NCBI RefSeq assembly: GCF_947503415.1
Contig: NZ_CANNDS010000001.1
Location: 1,088,501-1,152,500 of the forward strand
From: an uncultured Tateyamaria sp.
Lineage (GTDB): Bacteria > Pseudomonadota > Alphaproteobacteria > Rhodobacterales > Rhodobacteraceae
Direction: 5' to 3'
DNA: 64,000 bases
Shown here: one piece after another, positions 27,301 through 35,702 of the stretch
Layout: each line of letters opens with the position of its first letter
Position numbering within the stretch: position 1 is the first letter of the stretch
Notes under the pieces: generated by a model
Told to the model about the DNA's origin: nothing
Databases searched by the model: none
Seen by the model: only the letters and a program-made list of their open reading frames with translations
Program-made: the position numbers and the translations under genes

Positions 27301-27463
27301 AGTTGATCAATCCACCCGACGCACCAATGGCATCGTTGATGATGCGCTTGGGCAATTCGAGCGTCGCATAGAGAAACGGGAACGTCACAATCGTGAGCCC
27401 CAACAGCATCAACTGATCACGCTTGGAGTGCTTCCAGATGAAAGCGAAGATGGTGGAATCCAT
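24383..27463 (-). CDS. ABC-exporter-like fusion with degenerate ATPase, large insert and C-terminal cyclic-nucleotide-binding domain
   Basis: The 1026-residue protein has an ABC type-1 membrane domain (about 15-320), a nucleotide-binding domain (about 340-855) and a CAP_ED domain (about 880-1000). The ATPase motifs are decayed: the Walker A position reads QAKNQSERT (381-389), with all three Gly replaced and Lys replaced by R388; the LSGGQ position reads LPTIF (776-780); after Walker B ILVLD (796-800) the catalytic Glu is R801. The Q-loop Q429 and perhaps H833 remain. About 270 residues are inserted between Q-loop and signature (about 445-720). The cassette GDLAIILDEPRQLHLTA (947-963) keeps the Arg of a cNMP pocket. 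ATG 27463 has AGGACGAG before it. It may be a regulated channel, scaffold or sensor rather than a pump. Confidence 0.86.
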   Translation of the reverse strand: MDSTIFAFIWKHSKRDQLMLLGLTIVTFPFLYATLELPKRIINDAIGASGGLINFFGFDLTQIQFLLALCFGYLAAVLAHGLLKMRLNTMKGVTAERLLRRFRFQLITRMLRFPRSYFRSTSQGELVSMVTSEAEPMGGLMGDMVAQPVFQAGQMLIIVVFLFLQSVWFGLAGIALIPLQAYVIPMLQRRINLLNKDRIKQVRAFSAEIGESAAGISDLRTNGGLRYRQAQFTDRLGRIFELRFKIYQQKFFMKFLNNFITQLTPFFFYSVGGYLAIRGDITVGALVAAIAAYKDLSSPWKELLTYYNQTQDMSLRWEIVTDRFAPRDMIDEALFEGEPEVIPHLQGDIVMDNVTIRNAENTPVLERIDLTIPKGARVAIQAKNQSERTALAELLTREVLPTRGTITMAGHDLSELHQEIVSARIGYAQSRPYLFDGTLGSNLLMPLMTRPNTVPWNQRGKDRYTTEALRSGNSVDRVDTEWVDPGLAGLGTEDEVRAWWFELVEAMGIDEFMFRRMLNSRIDPQKHPELAKAVVDLRPKVEECLRDKGMLDEVYRFDPDEFNPAVPLGGNLLFAAPSRDISQQGLARDHRFINLVFEHGLAEQGIAISQTLIDTLHQTFGRDGTSHPLFTALNIEEEMYEQLVDISARRRERGDVALTDDEFALLLTVPFAFTAEQIGPAFPESFKNEIVQIRKTNGAALREQTKGIFIPIEPETYLPRLTLLENALYGRISMVAGAKGELIEDLVAELISDNNLRRQVAETIFDIRTGLGGTNLPTIFHERAAFSRAGIKRPDILVLDRALASHGGDQRRKTRTALRKLLPDATLIFLEEHFNNPDAYDLFIEIKDGRIDGVQANEDDEEADDLSRKLRVISRAELFSGIDSRNQRLLAFAAQWYTAEEGQRIFSMEEKADAAYLCVKGSAVLSYDSDDGQDRQVSVVEPGRLIGDLAIILDEPRQLHLTALSEVTFLRIGAAEFRAVLEEDADVLMSLLHTVASHLTGAAELLRQANVQIPQDEGPPPPPIDD

Positions 27464-27629
27464 AACTCGTCCTGGCGGGCGCCGCCCCTGTCCAATTGGT
27501 TGAAACGACAACCGGGTGCGATCCGTCCGGAAAACCTAGTGCCAGCAATGTCCTATTACAACCGCGGACGCTTGCAGCACAGCGGACCAATGGCTATTCC
27601 GGTCCAGACGCTTTCAGGGGAGACGCCAA

Positions 27630-29393
27630 ATGCTCAAAGGCAAGTTCGACAAGTCCAAATTGCCCAGCCGCCATGTGACCGAAGGGCCCGCGCGCGCGCC
27701 GCACCGGTCGTACTATTATGCCATGGGTATGACAGAGGCTGAAATTCACCAGCCTCTGGTCGGCGTCGCCACCTGCTGGAACGAAGCGGCCCCCTGCAAC
27801 ATTGCCCTGAACCGTCAGGCGCAATCGGTGAAAATGGGCGTCAAATCCGCCAGCGGCACACCGCGTGAGTTCACCACCATCACCGTCACCGACGGCATCG
27901 CCATGGGCCACGAGGGCATGCGCTCTTCGCTGGCCAGTCGCGAAGCCATCGCCGACACCGTGGAACTCACCATGCGCGGCCACTGCTATGACGCCATCGT
28001 GGGCCTCGCGGGCTGTGACAAGTCCCTGCCCGGCATGATGATGGCGATGATCCGTCTGAACGTGCCGTCCGTCTTCCTCTATGGCGGGTCGATCCTGCCG
28101 GGTCGCGCCCCTGTCGGGGCCAAGGTGCCCGAGGAATACGCCAACCGCGACCTGACCGTGCAGGACATGTTCGAAGCGGTCGGACACCAGCAAAACGGCA
28201 CCATGACCGAAGCGGAGCTTGACGTGCTTGAACGCGTCGCCTGCCCGTCGGCGGGTGCGTGTGGTGGCCAGTTCACTGCCAACACCATGGCCTGCGTGTC
28301 CGAAGCCATCGGCCTTGCCCTTCCCAACTCCGCCGGGGCCCCCGCCCCCTACGAAAGCCGTGACCAATACGCCGAAGCGTCCGGTGCCGCGGTCATGAAC
28401 CTGATCGAAAAGAACATCCGCGCGCGCGACATCTGCACCCGTGAAGCGTTCGAAAACGCGGCCCGCGTGGTGGCCTGCACCGGTGGGTCCACCAACGCCG
28501 GCCTGCACCTGCCGGCCATGGCGCACGAGGCTGGCATCGACTTCTACCTTGATGATGTCTGCGAGATTTTCCGCGACACACCCTATTTCGTCGACCTGAA
28601 ACCGGGTGGGCAATACGTGGCCAAGGACATGTACGAAGCGGGCGGCATCTATGTCGTGATGAAGGAACTGCGCAAGGCGGGCCTGATCCACGAAGACTGC
28701 ATGACCGCCACCGGCAACTCCATCGGCGAAGAGCTGGACAAGATTAGCCTCGAGGCCGACGGGCGCGTCATCTACCCCATCGAGAACCCCATCACCAAGA
28801 CGGGTGGCGTTGTTGGCCTGAAGGGCAATGTGGCCCCCGAAGGCGCCATCGTGAAGGTCGCGGGCATGGAAGCCCAGCACCAGATCTTTACTGGCCCAGC
28901 ACGTGTGTTCGAATGTGAACAGGACGCGTTCGAGTCGGTTCAGAACCGCACCTACGAGGAAGGCGACGTGTTCGTCATCCGCAACGAAGGGCCGTCCGGC
29001 GGCCCCGGCATGCGCGAAATGCTGGCGACCACGGCAGCGCTTTCGGGCCAAGGCATGGGCAAAAAGGTGGCGCTGATCACCGATGGCCGTTTCTCTGGCG
29101 CGACACGTGGCTTCTGCATCGGGCATGTTGGACCCGAAGCGGCCCATGGTGGCCCCATCGCACTTCTGAAAGATGGCGACGTGATCACCATCAACGCGAT
29201 CGAGGGCACCATCAACGTGGACCTCTCGGACGAAGAGCTGGCGACGCGCAAAGCGGCATGGGCTGGCGCGCGCGAAACCATCTACGCCTCTGGCGCACTG
29301 TGGAAATACGCGCAGCTTGTCGGTGAAACATACAAAGGGGCGGTCACGCACCCCGGCGCAAAGGCAGAGCGGCATGAGTACTGGGACCTGTAA
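27630..29393 (+). CDS. ilvD: Dihydroxy-acid dehydratase
   Basis: This 587-residue iron-sulfur enzyme makes 2-oxo acids in valine, isoleucine and pantothenate synthesis. Typical motifs are [14 protein letters not shown] (about 45-58), [14 protein letters not shown] (about 125-138), and [16 protein letters not shown] (about 204-219), which hold the cluster cysteines. IlvD of this subgroup is a little longer than the E. coli form. AGGGGAG is 9 bases before ATG 27630. It diverges from the ABC-like gene by 166 bases; the lipoprotein gene overlaps its end. Confidence 0.93.
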   Translation: MLKGKFDKSKLPSRHVTEGPARAPHRSYYYAMGMTEAEIHQPLVGVATCWNEAAPCNIALNRQAQSVKMGVKSASGTPREFTTITVTDGIAMGHEGMRSSLASREAIADTVELTMRGHCYDAIVGLAGCDKSLPGMMMAMIRLNVPSVFLYGGSILPGRAPVGAKVPEEYANRDLTVQDMFEAVGHQQNGTMTEAELDVLERVACPSAGACGGQFTANTMACVSEAIGLALPNSAGAPAPYESRDQYAEASGAAVMNLIEKNIRARDICTREAFENAARVVACTGGSTNAGLHLPAMAHEAGIDFYLDDVCEIFRDTPYFVDLKPGGQYVAKDMYEAGGIYVVMKELRKAGLIHEDCMTATGNSIGEELDKISLEADGRVIYPIENPITKTGGVVGLKGNVAPEGAIVKVAGMEAQHQIFTGPARVFECEQDAFESVQNRTYEEGDVFVIRNEGPSGGPGMREMLATTAALSGQGMGKKVALITDGRFSGATRGFCIGHVGPEAAHGGPIALLKDGDVITINAIEGTINVDLSDEELATRKAAWAGARETIYASGALWKYAQLVGETYKGAVTHPGAKAERHEYWDL

Positions 29394-30024
29394 GGGTTTC
29401 CTGCTCGGAGCACTTCTGATGGGTCTGGCCGCCTGCGAAGATATCGCAGCGCTGGACCTTGGCGGGGCAACCACAGGCGAAAACCTTGCATTGCGCAATG
29501 CAACCTTGGGCGATGGGACTATCAAACTGGTCCCGCCGCCGGGCTTTTGCGTGGACAAGCGCAGCTTGCGGAAAAGCTTTGCGATCATGGCGCGGTGCGA
29601 CACGCTTGGCGGAAACCTGAACACAGACGCGCCGCTGGCCGTCATCACCGCGACCACGCTCGCAGTGACCGGCCCGGCACAGGTCAGCACATCAGACGTT
29701 GCGGGGGCATCGGAAACGGTTCTGCAACAGGACGATGACGGCCCGCTTGCACTGGTGCAGGTCAAAGGCGCACCGCCCAGCCCGGACATGCGCGATACCT
29801 ATTGGCGCGGGGCTGCACGGGTCGGCAATCACGTTGTCGGTCTGGCCATCTACGAGGCGACGAGCGGTCAGGATCTGGGTGCAACAGCCCCGAACCTTCT
29901 GATCCAGACATATGAGCGCACACAGGAACAAAGCGTCGTGGCACTGGTCGCACTTCAGGACAATTCTGCAACGGGCGGCCCGAAACAAACCAACGGTGGT
30001 CTCCTCTCGGGTTTATTTGAGTGA
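29374..30024 (+). CDS. Predicted lipoprotein of unknown function
   Basis: The 216-residue product has a signal peptide with lipobox LAAC (C21), so it is probably anchored to the inner or outer membrane. The mature part has no named domain; it contains [11 protein letters not shown] and is acidic. A near-C-terminal [12 protein letters not shown] is seen in other rhodobacterial proteins of this kind by my reading. ATG 29374 lies within the end of ilvD in another frame (20 bases overlap). Its neighbours suggest nothing specific. Confidence 0.75.
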   Translation: MSTGTCKGFLLGALLMGLAACEDIAALDLGGATTGENLALRNATLGDGTIKLVPPPGFCVDKRSLRKSFAIMARCDTLGGNLNTDAPLAVITATTLAVTGPAQVSTSDVAGASETVLQQDDDGPLALVQVKGAPPSPDMRDTYWRGAARVGNHVVGLAIYEATSGQDLGATAPNLLIQTYERTQEQSVVALVALQDNSATGGPKQTNGGLLSGLFE

Positions 30025-30074
30025 AACCTTTGGCATAGATAAGTGACCGGCACGCGAACCGGGCGCAGGGGCAC

Positions 30075-30848
30075 ATGGCAGGCAACCGCATCTCTTTCAT
30101 CGACAAGATCACGCACAGGCGAAGTGTGCGGCGCTGGGCGCGTGCGGCGCGCAATGCAAATGATACCACCTTGTCTGAATTGCGCGGTTTGCGGTCCGCC
30201 GCGCGCTTGCTGCGCAGCCATCTTGACCGCCTGATCCACCGTGCCGACGAACGGCTGGCATTGCCCGCCATCGGCTCGACCGCATTCCCCCGTCCGCACA
30301 ACGCCGACTGGGCGTGGCGGCCCGAATTGTGGCGTGGCTCCTTGCCAACTCCCGGACGATCATCGGTTCAAACCAAATCGATGCTCGGAAATGAGGTCAC
30401 TCTGTTTCATGACTGCGAACTCAGCGAACTGACCCTGCGCCAGCTGCGCAACCTGCGCGAAGAAGATCTGGCCCCCTACGGTGTCCGGCTTGACGTGTTC
30501 AAGTTCGACGGCTCGTTCCTGTCTCTCGTGATCGACTTGCCCGAGGACGCAGTCAAAGGGCTGACCAAGAACCATCTTGTCGGCATGAACGCGATTGTCG
30601 AAATGGAAAAACCTCTCGAAATCTTCGCCCGCCTTAACGTGCGCCACGGCCCCAACACCGAACAGATCGTCCGCGAACTGCCTCTGAATGAAGAGGATGT
30701 GACCGTCGAATTCGACCTCGCCTACTCCAAGCTGAACGAAAAACGGGTGGAGCGGGCGTGGATCGACCTAATCTTTGAAGGGCCGGAAATGAACCAGGTC
30801 ACCTTGCGCGACCTCACCTTCTCGCGCCGTCCGCGCGCGGCCCTGTGA
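30075..30848 (+). CDS. Conserved rhodobacterial protein (DUF6478-like)
   Basis: The 257-residue soluble protein begins with a basic, Arg-rich helical region (THRRSVRRWARAARNA), then a beta-rich domain (about 95-250) with TLFHDCELSELTLRQLRNL and FARLNVRHGPNTEQIVREL. I recognise the general pattern as a Rhodobacterales-restricted family that I believe is DUF6478, with no assigned function. ATG 30075 is 50 bases after the lipoprotein stop. The next small gene begins 13 bases later, so the two are likely cotranscribed. Confidence 0.75.
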   Translation: MAGNRISFIDKITHRRSVRRWARAARNANDTTLSELRGLRSAARLLRSHLDRLIHRADERLALPAIGSTAFPRPHNADWAWRPELWRGSLPTPGRSSVQTKSMLGNEVTLFHDCELSELTLRQLRNLREEDLAPYGVRLDVFKFDGSFLSLVIDLPEDAVKGLTKNHLVGMNAIVEMEKPLEIFARLNVRHGPNTEQIVRELPLNEEDVTVEFDLAYSKLNEKRVERAWIDLIFEGPEMNQVTLRDLTFSRRPRAAL

Positions 30849-30861
30849 CGAAAGGGAAGCC

Positions 30862-31233
30862 ATGAGCACTCTGACCCTCACACCAACCAAAATGCGGTTC
30901 GGCATCTGGCAGGGCCTGATCCAGCAGAACGGCACCGGCGTGCCGCAGATCAAGGTCACGCATCTGGGAAACGACATCCCCGACGTCCAAGTCACCGAAC
31001 AGGGCGATGGCGGTCAGTGGCTGTTGCAAGTGCCCGTCCCTGCCGAGGCTATTGCCGATGGCGTACAGGTCTTTGTCATCTCGGACGCGACGGACGATGA
31101 AAAACTGGGTCAATTCACCCTGATCGCGGGCGAGGCGCTTGGCGACGACATTCGGGGCGAAGTGGCGCTTCTGCGCGAAGAGCTGGACATGCTCAAACGC
31201 GCCTTCCGTCGGCATTGCGTCGAAACCAGCTAA
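30862..31233 (+). CDS. Conserved small protein of unknown function
   Basis: The 123-residue protein has an N-terminal beta-rich part (GIWQGLIQQNGTGVPQIKVTH) and a C-terminal helical tail (EVALLREELDMLKRAF) that could be a short coiled coil. No signal peptide or catalytic motif is visible. AAGGGAAG precedes ATG 30862, and it follows the previous gene by 13 bases. Its stop interlocks with that of the convergent DUF2783 gene. Confidence 0.75.
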   Translation: MSTLTLTPTKMRFGIWQGLIQQNGTGVPQIKVTHLGNDIPDVQVTEQGDGGQWLLQVPVPAEAIADGVQVFVISDATDDEKLGQFTLIAGEALGDDIRGEVALLREELDMLKRAFRRHCVETS

Positions 31234-31415
31234 CGCCGCGCCGCCTTCAGTGCGGCTGAAAGTACATCGCGATCCCCGACATGATTGGCCAGCACAAGGA
31301 TCAACCGCGCATTCAGCGCGTCGCTGTCGTCCTTGCTCAGCCCCTGATGGGCGGCTAACAACTCGTCATAAAACCCATCCGGGTCGACGATGTTCGGCTC
31401 AAGGTTCAATTCCAT
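31230..31415 (-). CDS. DUF2783 family small protein
   Basis: The 61-residue protein (MELNLEPNIVDPDGFYDELLAAH) matches DUF2783, small helical proteins usually found next to flavin-dependent aromatic hydroxylases. The name and pairing are from the family; the function is unknown, perhaps a helper of the hydroxylase. Its ATG overlaps the hydroxylase stop (TGATG), and it is the last gene of the leftward aromatic operon. Confidence 0.85.
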   Translation of the reverse strand: MELNLEPNIVDPDGFYDELLAAHQGLSKDDSDALNARLILVLANHVGDRDVLSAALKAARR

Positions 31416-33031
31416 CACGCGCCCTTCCCCAAAGCAATCCGCACAGCCGCAGCCACATCATCCGCCGACGCTTCAGCCCAACGCGCCACAACGTGCTGAT
31501 CCGGGCGGATCAGATAAACAGCACCTTTGGCATCCCCCAGATACCGCTCTGACAAGACCGGATTGTCCCGCCGCATCAGGTCCAGACGCGTGACCGCCAC
31601 GCCATCCACCTCCGAAATGTCCGGCGCAGCCGCGTCGATACAAAGCAGCGTAAACCCACCGGGCAGCCGATCAAGAAGATAGCCATCGTCCAATTGCACA
31701 TCCACAGCCGGCGCACCCACCCGCGTCCGCGCGGGCCCATCCAACATATCCGGCCCGTTCAACGACAACCCGTCATAGACACAGGGCACCGACAACCGCC
31801 CTGAATTGACCAAAGGCCGGGCAAAGGCATGGTCCCGCGCCAGTTCCAGCACCGCATTGCGAAACACTTTGCTGATGTCACTCTTGGGCGTCAGGAAATC
31901 CGTGGCACGGGTTGAGTTCAGAATGTTCTCATCCGCAGCAACTGCCCGCTCCTCGGAATAGGTATCGAGCAACGTCTCGGGTGCCAGCCCCCGCAGCACA
32001 TAATCCAGCTTCCACGCCAGATTGTCCGCATCCTGCACACCGCTATTGGCCCCTCGCGCCCCAAACGGCGACACCTGATGCGCGCTGTCCCCGGCAAAGA
32101 TCACACGATCATGCCGAAACTCCTGCATCCGGCGGCACTGGAACGTGTAGATCGACGTCCACTCCAGCTCATACGCCGCCCCCTCGCCCAGCATCGCATC
32201 CACACGGGCGCGAATGTTCTCTTCCTTCAGCTCCTTGGCCCGATCAATGTCCCACCCAAGCTGAAAATCAATCCGCCAGATGTCATCTGGCTGCTTGTGC
32301 AGCAGCGCCGATTGGCCTGCGTCCTTGAACGGCGGCTCAAACCAGAACCACCGCTCGGTCGGAAAATCAGCGGTCATTTTGACGTCGGCAATCAGGAAAT
32401 TATCCTCAAACACCCGCCCATCAAAGCTCAACCCCATCATGTCACGGATTGGACTGCGCGCGCCGTCACACGCAATCAGCCACTCGGCCTCGATCTGATA
32501 AGGCCCATCCGGCGTATCCACATCCAGCAGTACGTGGTCACCCCGCTGCTCCATCGCCGTGACAGCATTGCGCCCCCGGATCTCAATCGGTGCGCCCTCC
32601 TCCTGAGCCACCCGGATCTCATCCACCAGAAACTTCTCAAAATACGGCTGCTGCAGGTTGATGAACGCCGGGCAACGATGCCCATCCTCAGGCTGCAGGT
32701 TGAACTGGAACACGCGGTCGTCCCCGTGAAAGACCTTGCCCACGTTCCACACCACCCCCTTGTCGATCATGCGCTGCCCCGCACCTAACCGATTGGCAAT
32801 CTCCAAGGTCCGCTTGGCAAAACAAATCGCCCGGCTGCCCTGACCCACGCCGTCGTGGTCATCCAGCACCAGCACCGGCGTGCCCTTGCGCCCAAGATCC
32901 AACGCCAAGGCCATCCCGATGGGTCCACCGCCGACAATGACCACTGGGTGCCGTTGCGCGGGCAAAGACTGCGCCGCGACGGGCGCGTATGGGTAAAGCT
33001 GAAATGCTATGTCATACCGCACATCGACCAT
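31415..33031 (-). CDS. FAD-dependent aromatic-ring monooxygenase
   Basis: The 538-residue protein is a group A flavin monooxygenase (PHBH/MhpA/PheA type). It has the Rossmann VIVGGGPIGMALALDLGRKG (about 31-50), the DG motif CDGARSPIRDMMG (about 188-200), and the GD motif FAGDSAHQVSPFGARG (about 310-325). The C-terminal 150 residues look thioredoxin-like as in phenol hydroxylases. It would insert one oxygen atom into an aromatic acid or phenol using NAD(P)H. With maiA upstream, a hydroxybenzoate- or hydroxyphenylacetate-type substrate is plausible, but no ring-cleaving dioxygenase is in the window. Confidence 0.9.
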   Translation of the reverse strand: MVDVRYDIAFQLYPYAPVAAQSLPAQRHPVVIVGGGPIGMALALDLGRKGTPVLVLDDHDGVGQGSRAICFAKRTLEIANRLGAGQRMIDKGVVWNVGKVFHGDDRVFQFNLQPEDGHRCPAFINLQQPYFEKFLVDEIRVAQEEGAPIEIRGRNAVTAMEQRGDHVLLDVDTPDGPYQIEAEWLIACDGARSPIRDMMGLSFDGRVFEDNFLIADVKMTADFPTERWFWFEPPFKDAGQSALLHKQPDDIWRIDFQLGWDIDRAKELKEENIRARVDAMLGEGAAYELEWTSIYTFQCRRMQEFRHDRVIFAGDSAHQVSPFGARGANSGVQDADNLAWKLDYVLRGLAPETLLDTYSEERAVAADENILNSTRATDFLTPKSDISKVFRNAVLELARDHAFARPLVNSGRLSVPCVYDGLSLNGPDMLDGPARTRVGAPAVDVQLDDGYLLDRLPGGFTLLCIDAAAPDISEVDGVAVTRLDLMRRDNPVLSERYLGDAKGAVYLIRPDQHVVARWAEASADDVAAAVRIALGKGA

Positions 33032-33034
33032 GGC

Positions 33035-33985
33035 CTACCCCTGCAACGCCTCCCACATCTCGATATCGCGCTTGTCCGTCCAGATGCGCGGATGCGCGAT
33101 GCCGCGGGCCTCGTCATAGGCGCGGGCGACATTGAACGGCAGGCAGTGCTCGTAAATCGCATAGTCGCTGAACTTCGGATCACACTCAGCGCGCACCGCA
33201 TCCCACGCTTCTTTTAACGTGCCCCCACGCGCCGCGACCCGCGCCGCCGGGCGGTACGTGCTGTCGACAAAATCCCGCGTACTTTCGACGGCTTTGTTCA
33301 CCATCTCGGACCCCACAAGCGCATCACCACGCCCCGGCGCAATCGCATCCACGTCATAGGCTTTGATCGCATCCAATGTGTCGCCCCAATCGCCGAAATA
33401 CCCGTCGCCGCAATAACAGGCCGAATGATACTCAACGATATCGCCAGTAAACATCACGTTCTGATCCGGCACATGGATCACAGCATCCCCTGCCGTATGG
33501 GCGCGACCTACGTGTTTGATGTCCACGCGACGTGACCCGAGATACACTGTCATCGAATCCGAAAACGTCGTCGTCGGCCAGGTCAGCCCCGGAATGCTCT
33601 CATGCCCCTCGAACAGACGCGGAAAGCGCTGGAACTCGCTGTCCCAATCCTCTTGGCCCCGCTCGGCCACCATGCCACGCGCCATGTCCGACATGATGAT
33701 TTGATCGGCACCATAGGCCGACGCGCCCAGCACGCGCACCGCATGGTAATGGGTCAAGACGACATGGCTGATCGGCTTGTCCGTCACGCCCCGCACCTTC
33801 TCAATCACCTTTTCAGCCAGCCGCGGCGTCGCCTGCGCTTCAACAATCATCACGCTGTCATCACCAATAATCACGCCGGAGTTCGGATCGCCCTCGGCGG
33901 TAAAGGCCCACAGACCCTCCCCGATCTCATCAAAGGTGATCGTCTTTTCGGTGATGTCACCTTGAGAGGCGAAGGCTTTGGCCAT
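33035..33985 (-). CDS. Metallo-beta-lactamase-fold protein with altered HxHxDH motif
   Basis: The 316-residue protein has the MBL fold: VMIVEAQATP, THYHAVRVLG (about 78-87), GRAHTAGDAV and MFTGDIVEY. The usual HxHxDH motif reads H79-Y-H81-A-V83-R84, so the second-site Asp and His are gone while the first-site His pair remains. It may bind one metal only. Start ATG 33985 has AAAGGA 9 bases upstream. It lies 4 bases upstream of the hydroxylase gene and 13 downstream of maiA, so it is part of the aromatic operon and may hydrolyse a pathway lactone or thioester. Confidence 0.85.
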   Translation of the reverse strand: MAKAFASQGDITEKTITFDEIGEGLWAFTAEGDPNSGVIIGDDSVMIVEAQATPRLAEKVIEKVRGVTDKPISHVVLTHYHAVRVLGASAYGADQIIMSDMARGMVAERGQEDWDSEFQRFPRLFEGHESIPGLTWPTTTFSDSMTVYLGSRRVDIKHVGRAHTAGDAVIHVPDQNVMFTGDIVEYHSACYCGDGYFGDWGDTLDAIKAYDVDAIAPGRGDALVGSEMVNKAVESTRDFVDSTYRPAARVAARGGTLKEAWDAVRAECDPKFSDYAIYEHCLPFNVARAYDEARGIAHPRIWTDKRDIEMWEALQG

Positions 33986-33998
33986 GTGTCGGGTCCTT

Positions 33999-34643
33999 TC
34001 AGGAAGCGTCAGGTTGTTGGTCAGGATGGGCGGCAGCAATGGCAGGCACGTCCAGACACGCCGCCTCGATCCGCTGTGCATTCGGGAAGGGGGTCACATC
34101 CACACCCCAGCGATGCGCATTATACACCTGCGCAACAAGGCACAGATCGGCAAGGTCCGGCGCGAGCCCAAAGGCAAAGGGAGTGTCGTCCCGCACCAGC
34201 GCCTCGAACGCGGTAAAGCCTTCGACCATCCAGTGCCGCATCCAGTCCATCGCGCCATCCGTATCCGCGCCGTAGGCATCACGCAGGTGGGTCACAACGC
34301 GCAGGTTGTTCACAGGATGCACATCCACGGCCAAGGTATGGGCCGCCGCCTGCACCCTGGCGCGGGCCAAGGGATCAGCAGGCAACAAGGCAGGCTCAGG
34401 CCACCGCGCTTCGATATAGTCGAGGATCGCAAGCGATTGCGTCAGCACAGACCCATCCTCCAGCACCAGCGTCGGCACACCTTTTCCGGGGTTCATTTCG
34501 GCATAGCCGGCGTCCTTCTGTGCCCCCGCCAACAGGTCCACCGGCACAATATCAAACGGCACACCCTTCAGGTTCAACGCCGCCCGCACGCGGTAAGACG
34601 TCGTGGAACGCCAGTAACTGTACAGGGTCAAAGGGGCGGTCAT
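33999..34643 (-). CDS. maiA: Maleylacetoacetate (or maleylpyruvate) isomerase, GST-like
   Basis: The 214-residue zeta-class glutathione-transferase-like enzyme converts the cis ring-cleavage product of homogentisate (or gentisate) to the trans form. The zeta signature is SYWRSTTSYRVRAAL (residues 9-23), where the usual SSC/SST motif gives the catalytic Ser; the GSH-site motif KGVPTLVLEDGSVLTQSLAI is intact. ATG 34643 is chosen because the family starts TLYSYWRS. It is the first gene of the operon leading to the MBL protein, the monooxygenase and DUF2783. Confidence 0.9.
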   Translation of the reverse strand: MTAPLTLYSYWRSTTSYRVRAALNLKGVPFDIVPVDLLAGAQKDAGYAEMNPGKGVPTLVLEDGSVLTQSLAILDYIEARWPEPALLPADPLARARVQAAAHTLAVDVHPVNNLRVVTHLRDAYGADTDGAMDWMRHWMVEGFTAFEALVRDDTPFAFGLAPDLADLCLVAQVYNAHRWGVDVTPFPNAQRIEAACLDVPAIAAAHPDQQPDAS

Positions 34644-34703
34644 GCAGGTGTCCGTTGCAAAAGTCGTCGCATCGGTAACTGTTGATTTTGTAACCAACAA
34701 GCC

Positions 34704-35702
34704 TCAGCGCAACAGCGCCGACGACCACGCCTCAAGAAACAGCGCCCGCTTCAACCGATCCAGATAGACCAATAACCCGGGGTCCAGACTGACCACATTC
34801 AAACCCGGTACCTCCGCTTGTCCAATCGACGGCAAAGGAAAGCCGGGCCGATCCTGCGCCGCCCAAGCGCCCGAGGTGAGGTAGGCCACCAACGCCTCCG
34901 CCTCATCCCCAATAGCGGTCGATTCCAGCACCAAAGCCGTCCGCATCATCGTCGTCGCAAAATCCTGCGGCGTGATGATCGTGACCTTGTCCAACGTCTC
35001 GGGCCGGGTCGATGCGTAACTGCCCAGTACATTGTAAGCGACAAACAACTCGCCTGAGGCCAGATCGTCGATCATATCCCCCGAACAGCAATAAAGTCGG
35101 GCATCAAGGTTCCCGAACACCTCCATTAACCGCCAGAACGTCTCGGACGCCCGCGCATCCTGCGTGGCAAACAGATACCCCAGCCCCGACAACCGCACAT
35201 CATAGGTCCCGAGCCGCCCCCGAAAGTGCTCCGGGTCCGCCCGCAACGCCTCGATCAGCGCCTGCCGCGTCGTGGGCAACGCACGCCCCTCAAATGCGGC
35301 CCGGTTCAGCACCACCGTCGCGGGCTCCAGCGTAAACCCAAACACGCTCTGCCGCCATTGCGACCCGCCCTGCGCCAACCCATCCAGACGCCGCGCCAAC
35401 CCGTCATTGGCCAGTTTCAACTGCAAATCCATGGCACTCGAAATCACCACGTCAAAGCAATCGCCGCACTCCGCAATCAAGGTCACAATGTCCGCCGACC
35501 CCGCCACGGCATAATCCAGCGACACCGACGGGTTACGGGCAATAAACCCCTCAAGGATCGGCGCAAAAATGTCCGTATCCGTGCTCGACAACACGCGCAG
35601 GGTCACGCCATCCTCGCCGTGAAACATCTGGCGGTCTTCCAACTCTGCCGCGCCCAAGACGGACGCCCAAAGCCATGCAATCACAAATACAATGTTGCGC
35701 AT
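34704..35702 (-). CDS. Periplasmic substrate-binding protein coupled to a two-component system
   Basis: The 332-residue product has a signal peptide (MRNIVFVIAWLWASVLGAA) and a class-II ABC-type solute-binding fold like iron(III) or thiamine binders (TLRVLSSTDTDIFAPILEGF, then DVVISSAMDLQLKLANDGLA). No permease or ATPase gene is nearby. It overlaps the histidine-kinase gene by 22 bases, so it is likely cotranscribed with the regulators. This layout resembles auxiliary periplasmic sensors feeding a kinase. The ligand may be the same acid handled by the divergent tct genes, an inference. Confidence 0.85.
   Translation of the reverse strand: MRNIVFVIAWLWASVLGAAELEDRQMFHGEDGVTLRVLSSTDTDIFAPILEGFIARNPSVSLDYAVAGSADIVTLIAECGDCFDVVISSAMDLQLKLANDGLARRLDGLAQGGSQWRQSVFGFTLEPATVVLNRAAFEGRALPTTRQALIEALRADPEHFRGRLGTYDVRLSGLGYLFATQDARASETFWRLMEVFGNLDARLYCCSGDMIDDLASGELFVAYNVLGSYASTRPETLDKVTIITPQDFATTMMRTALVLESTAIGDEAEALVAYLTSGAWAAQDRPGFPLPSIGQAEVPGLNVVSLDPGLLVYLDRLKRALFLEAWSSALLR

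Noticed and set aside
25667-27742. Plus-strand ORF of 691 codons
   Set aside because: Shadow of the large ABC-like gene on the other strand; composition is Arg/Gln/His-rich without domains.
27594-29789. Minus-strand ORF of 731 codons
   Set aside because: Antisense to ilvD, whose iron-sulfur motifs are intact; the translation is low-complexity and unrecognisable.
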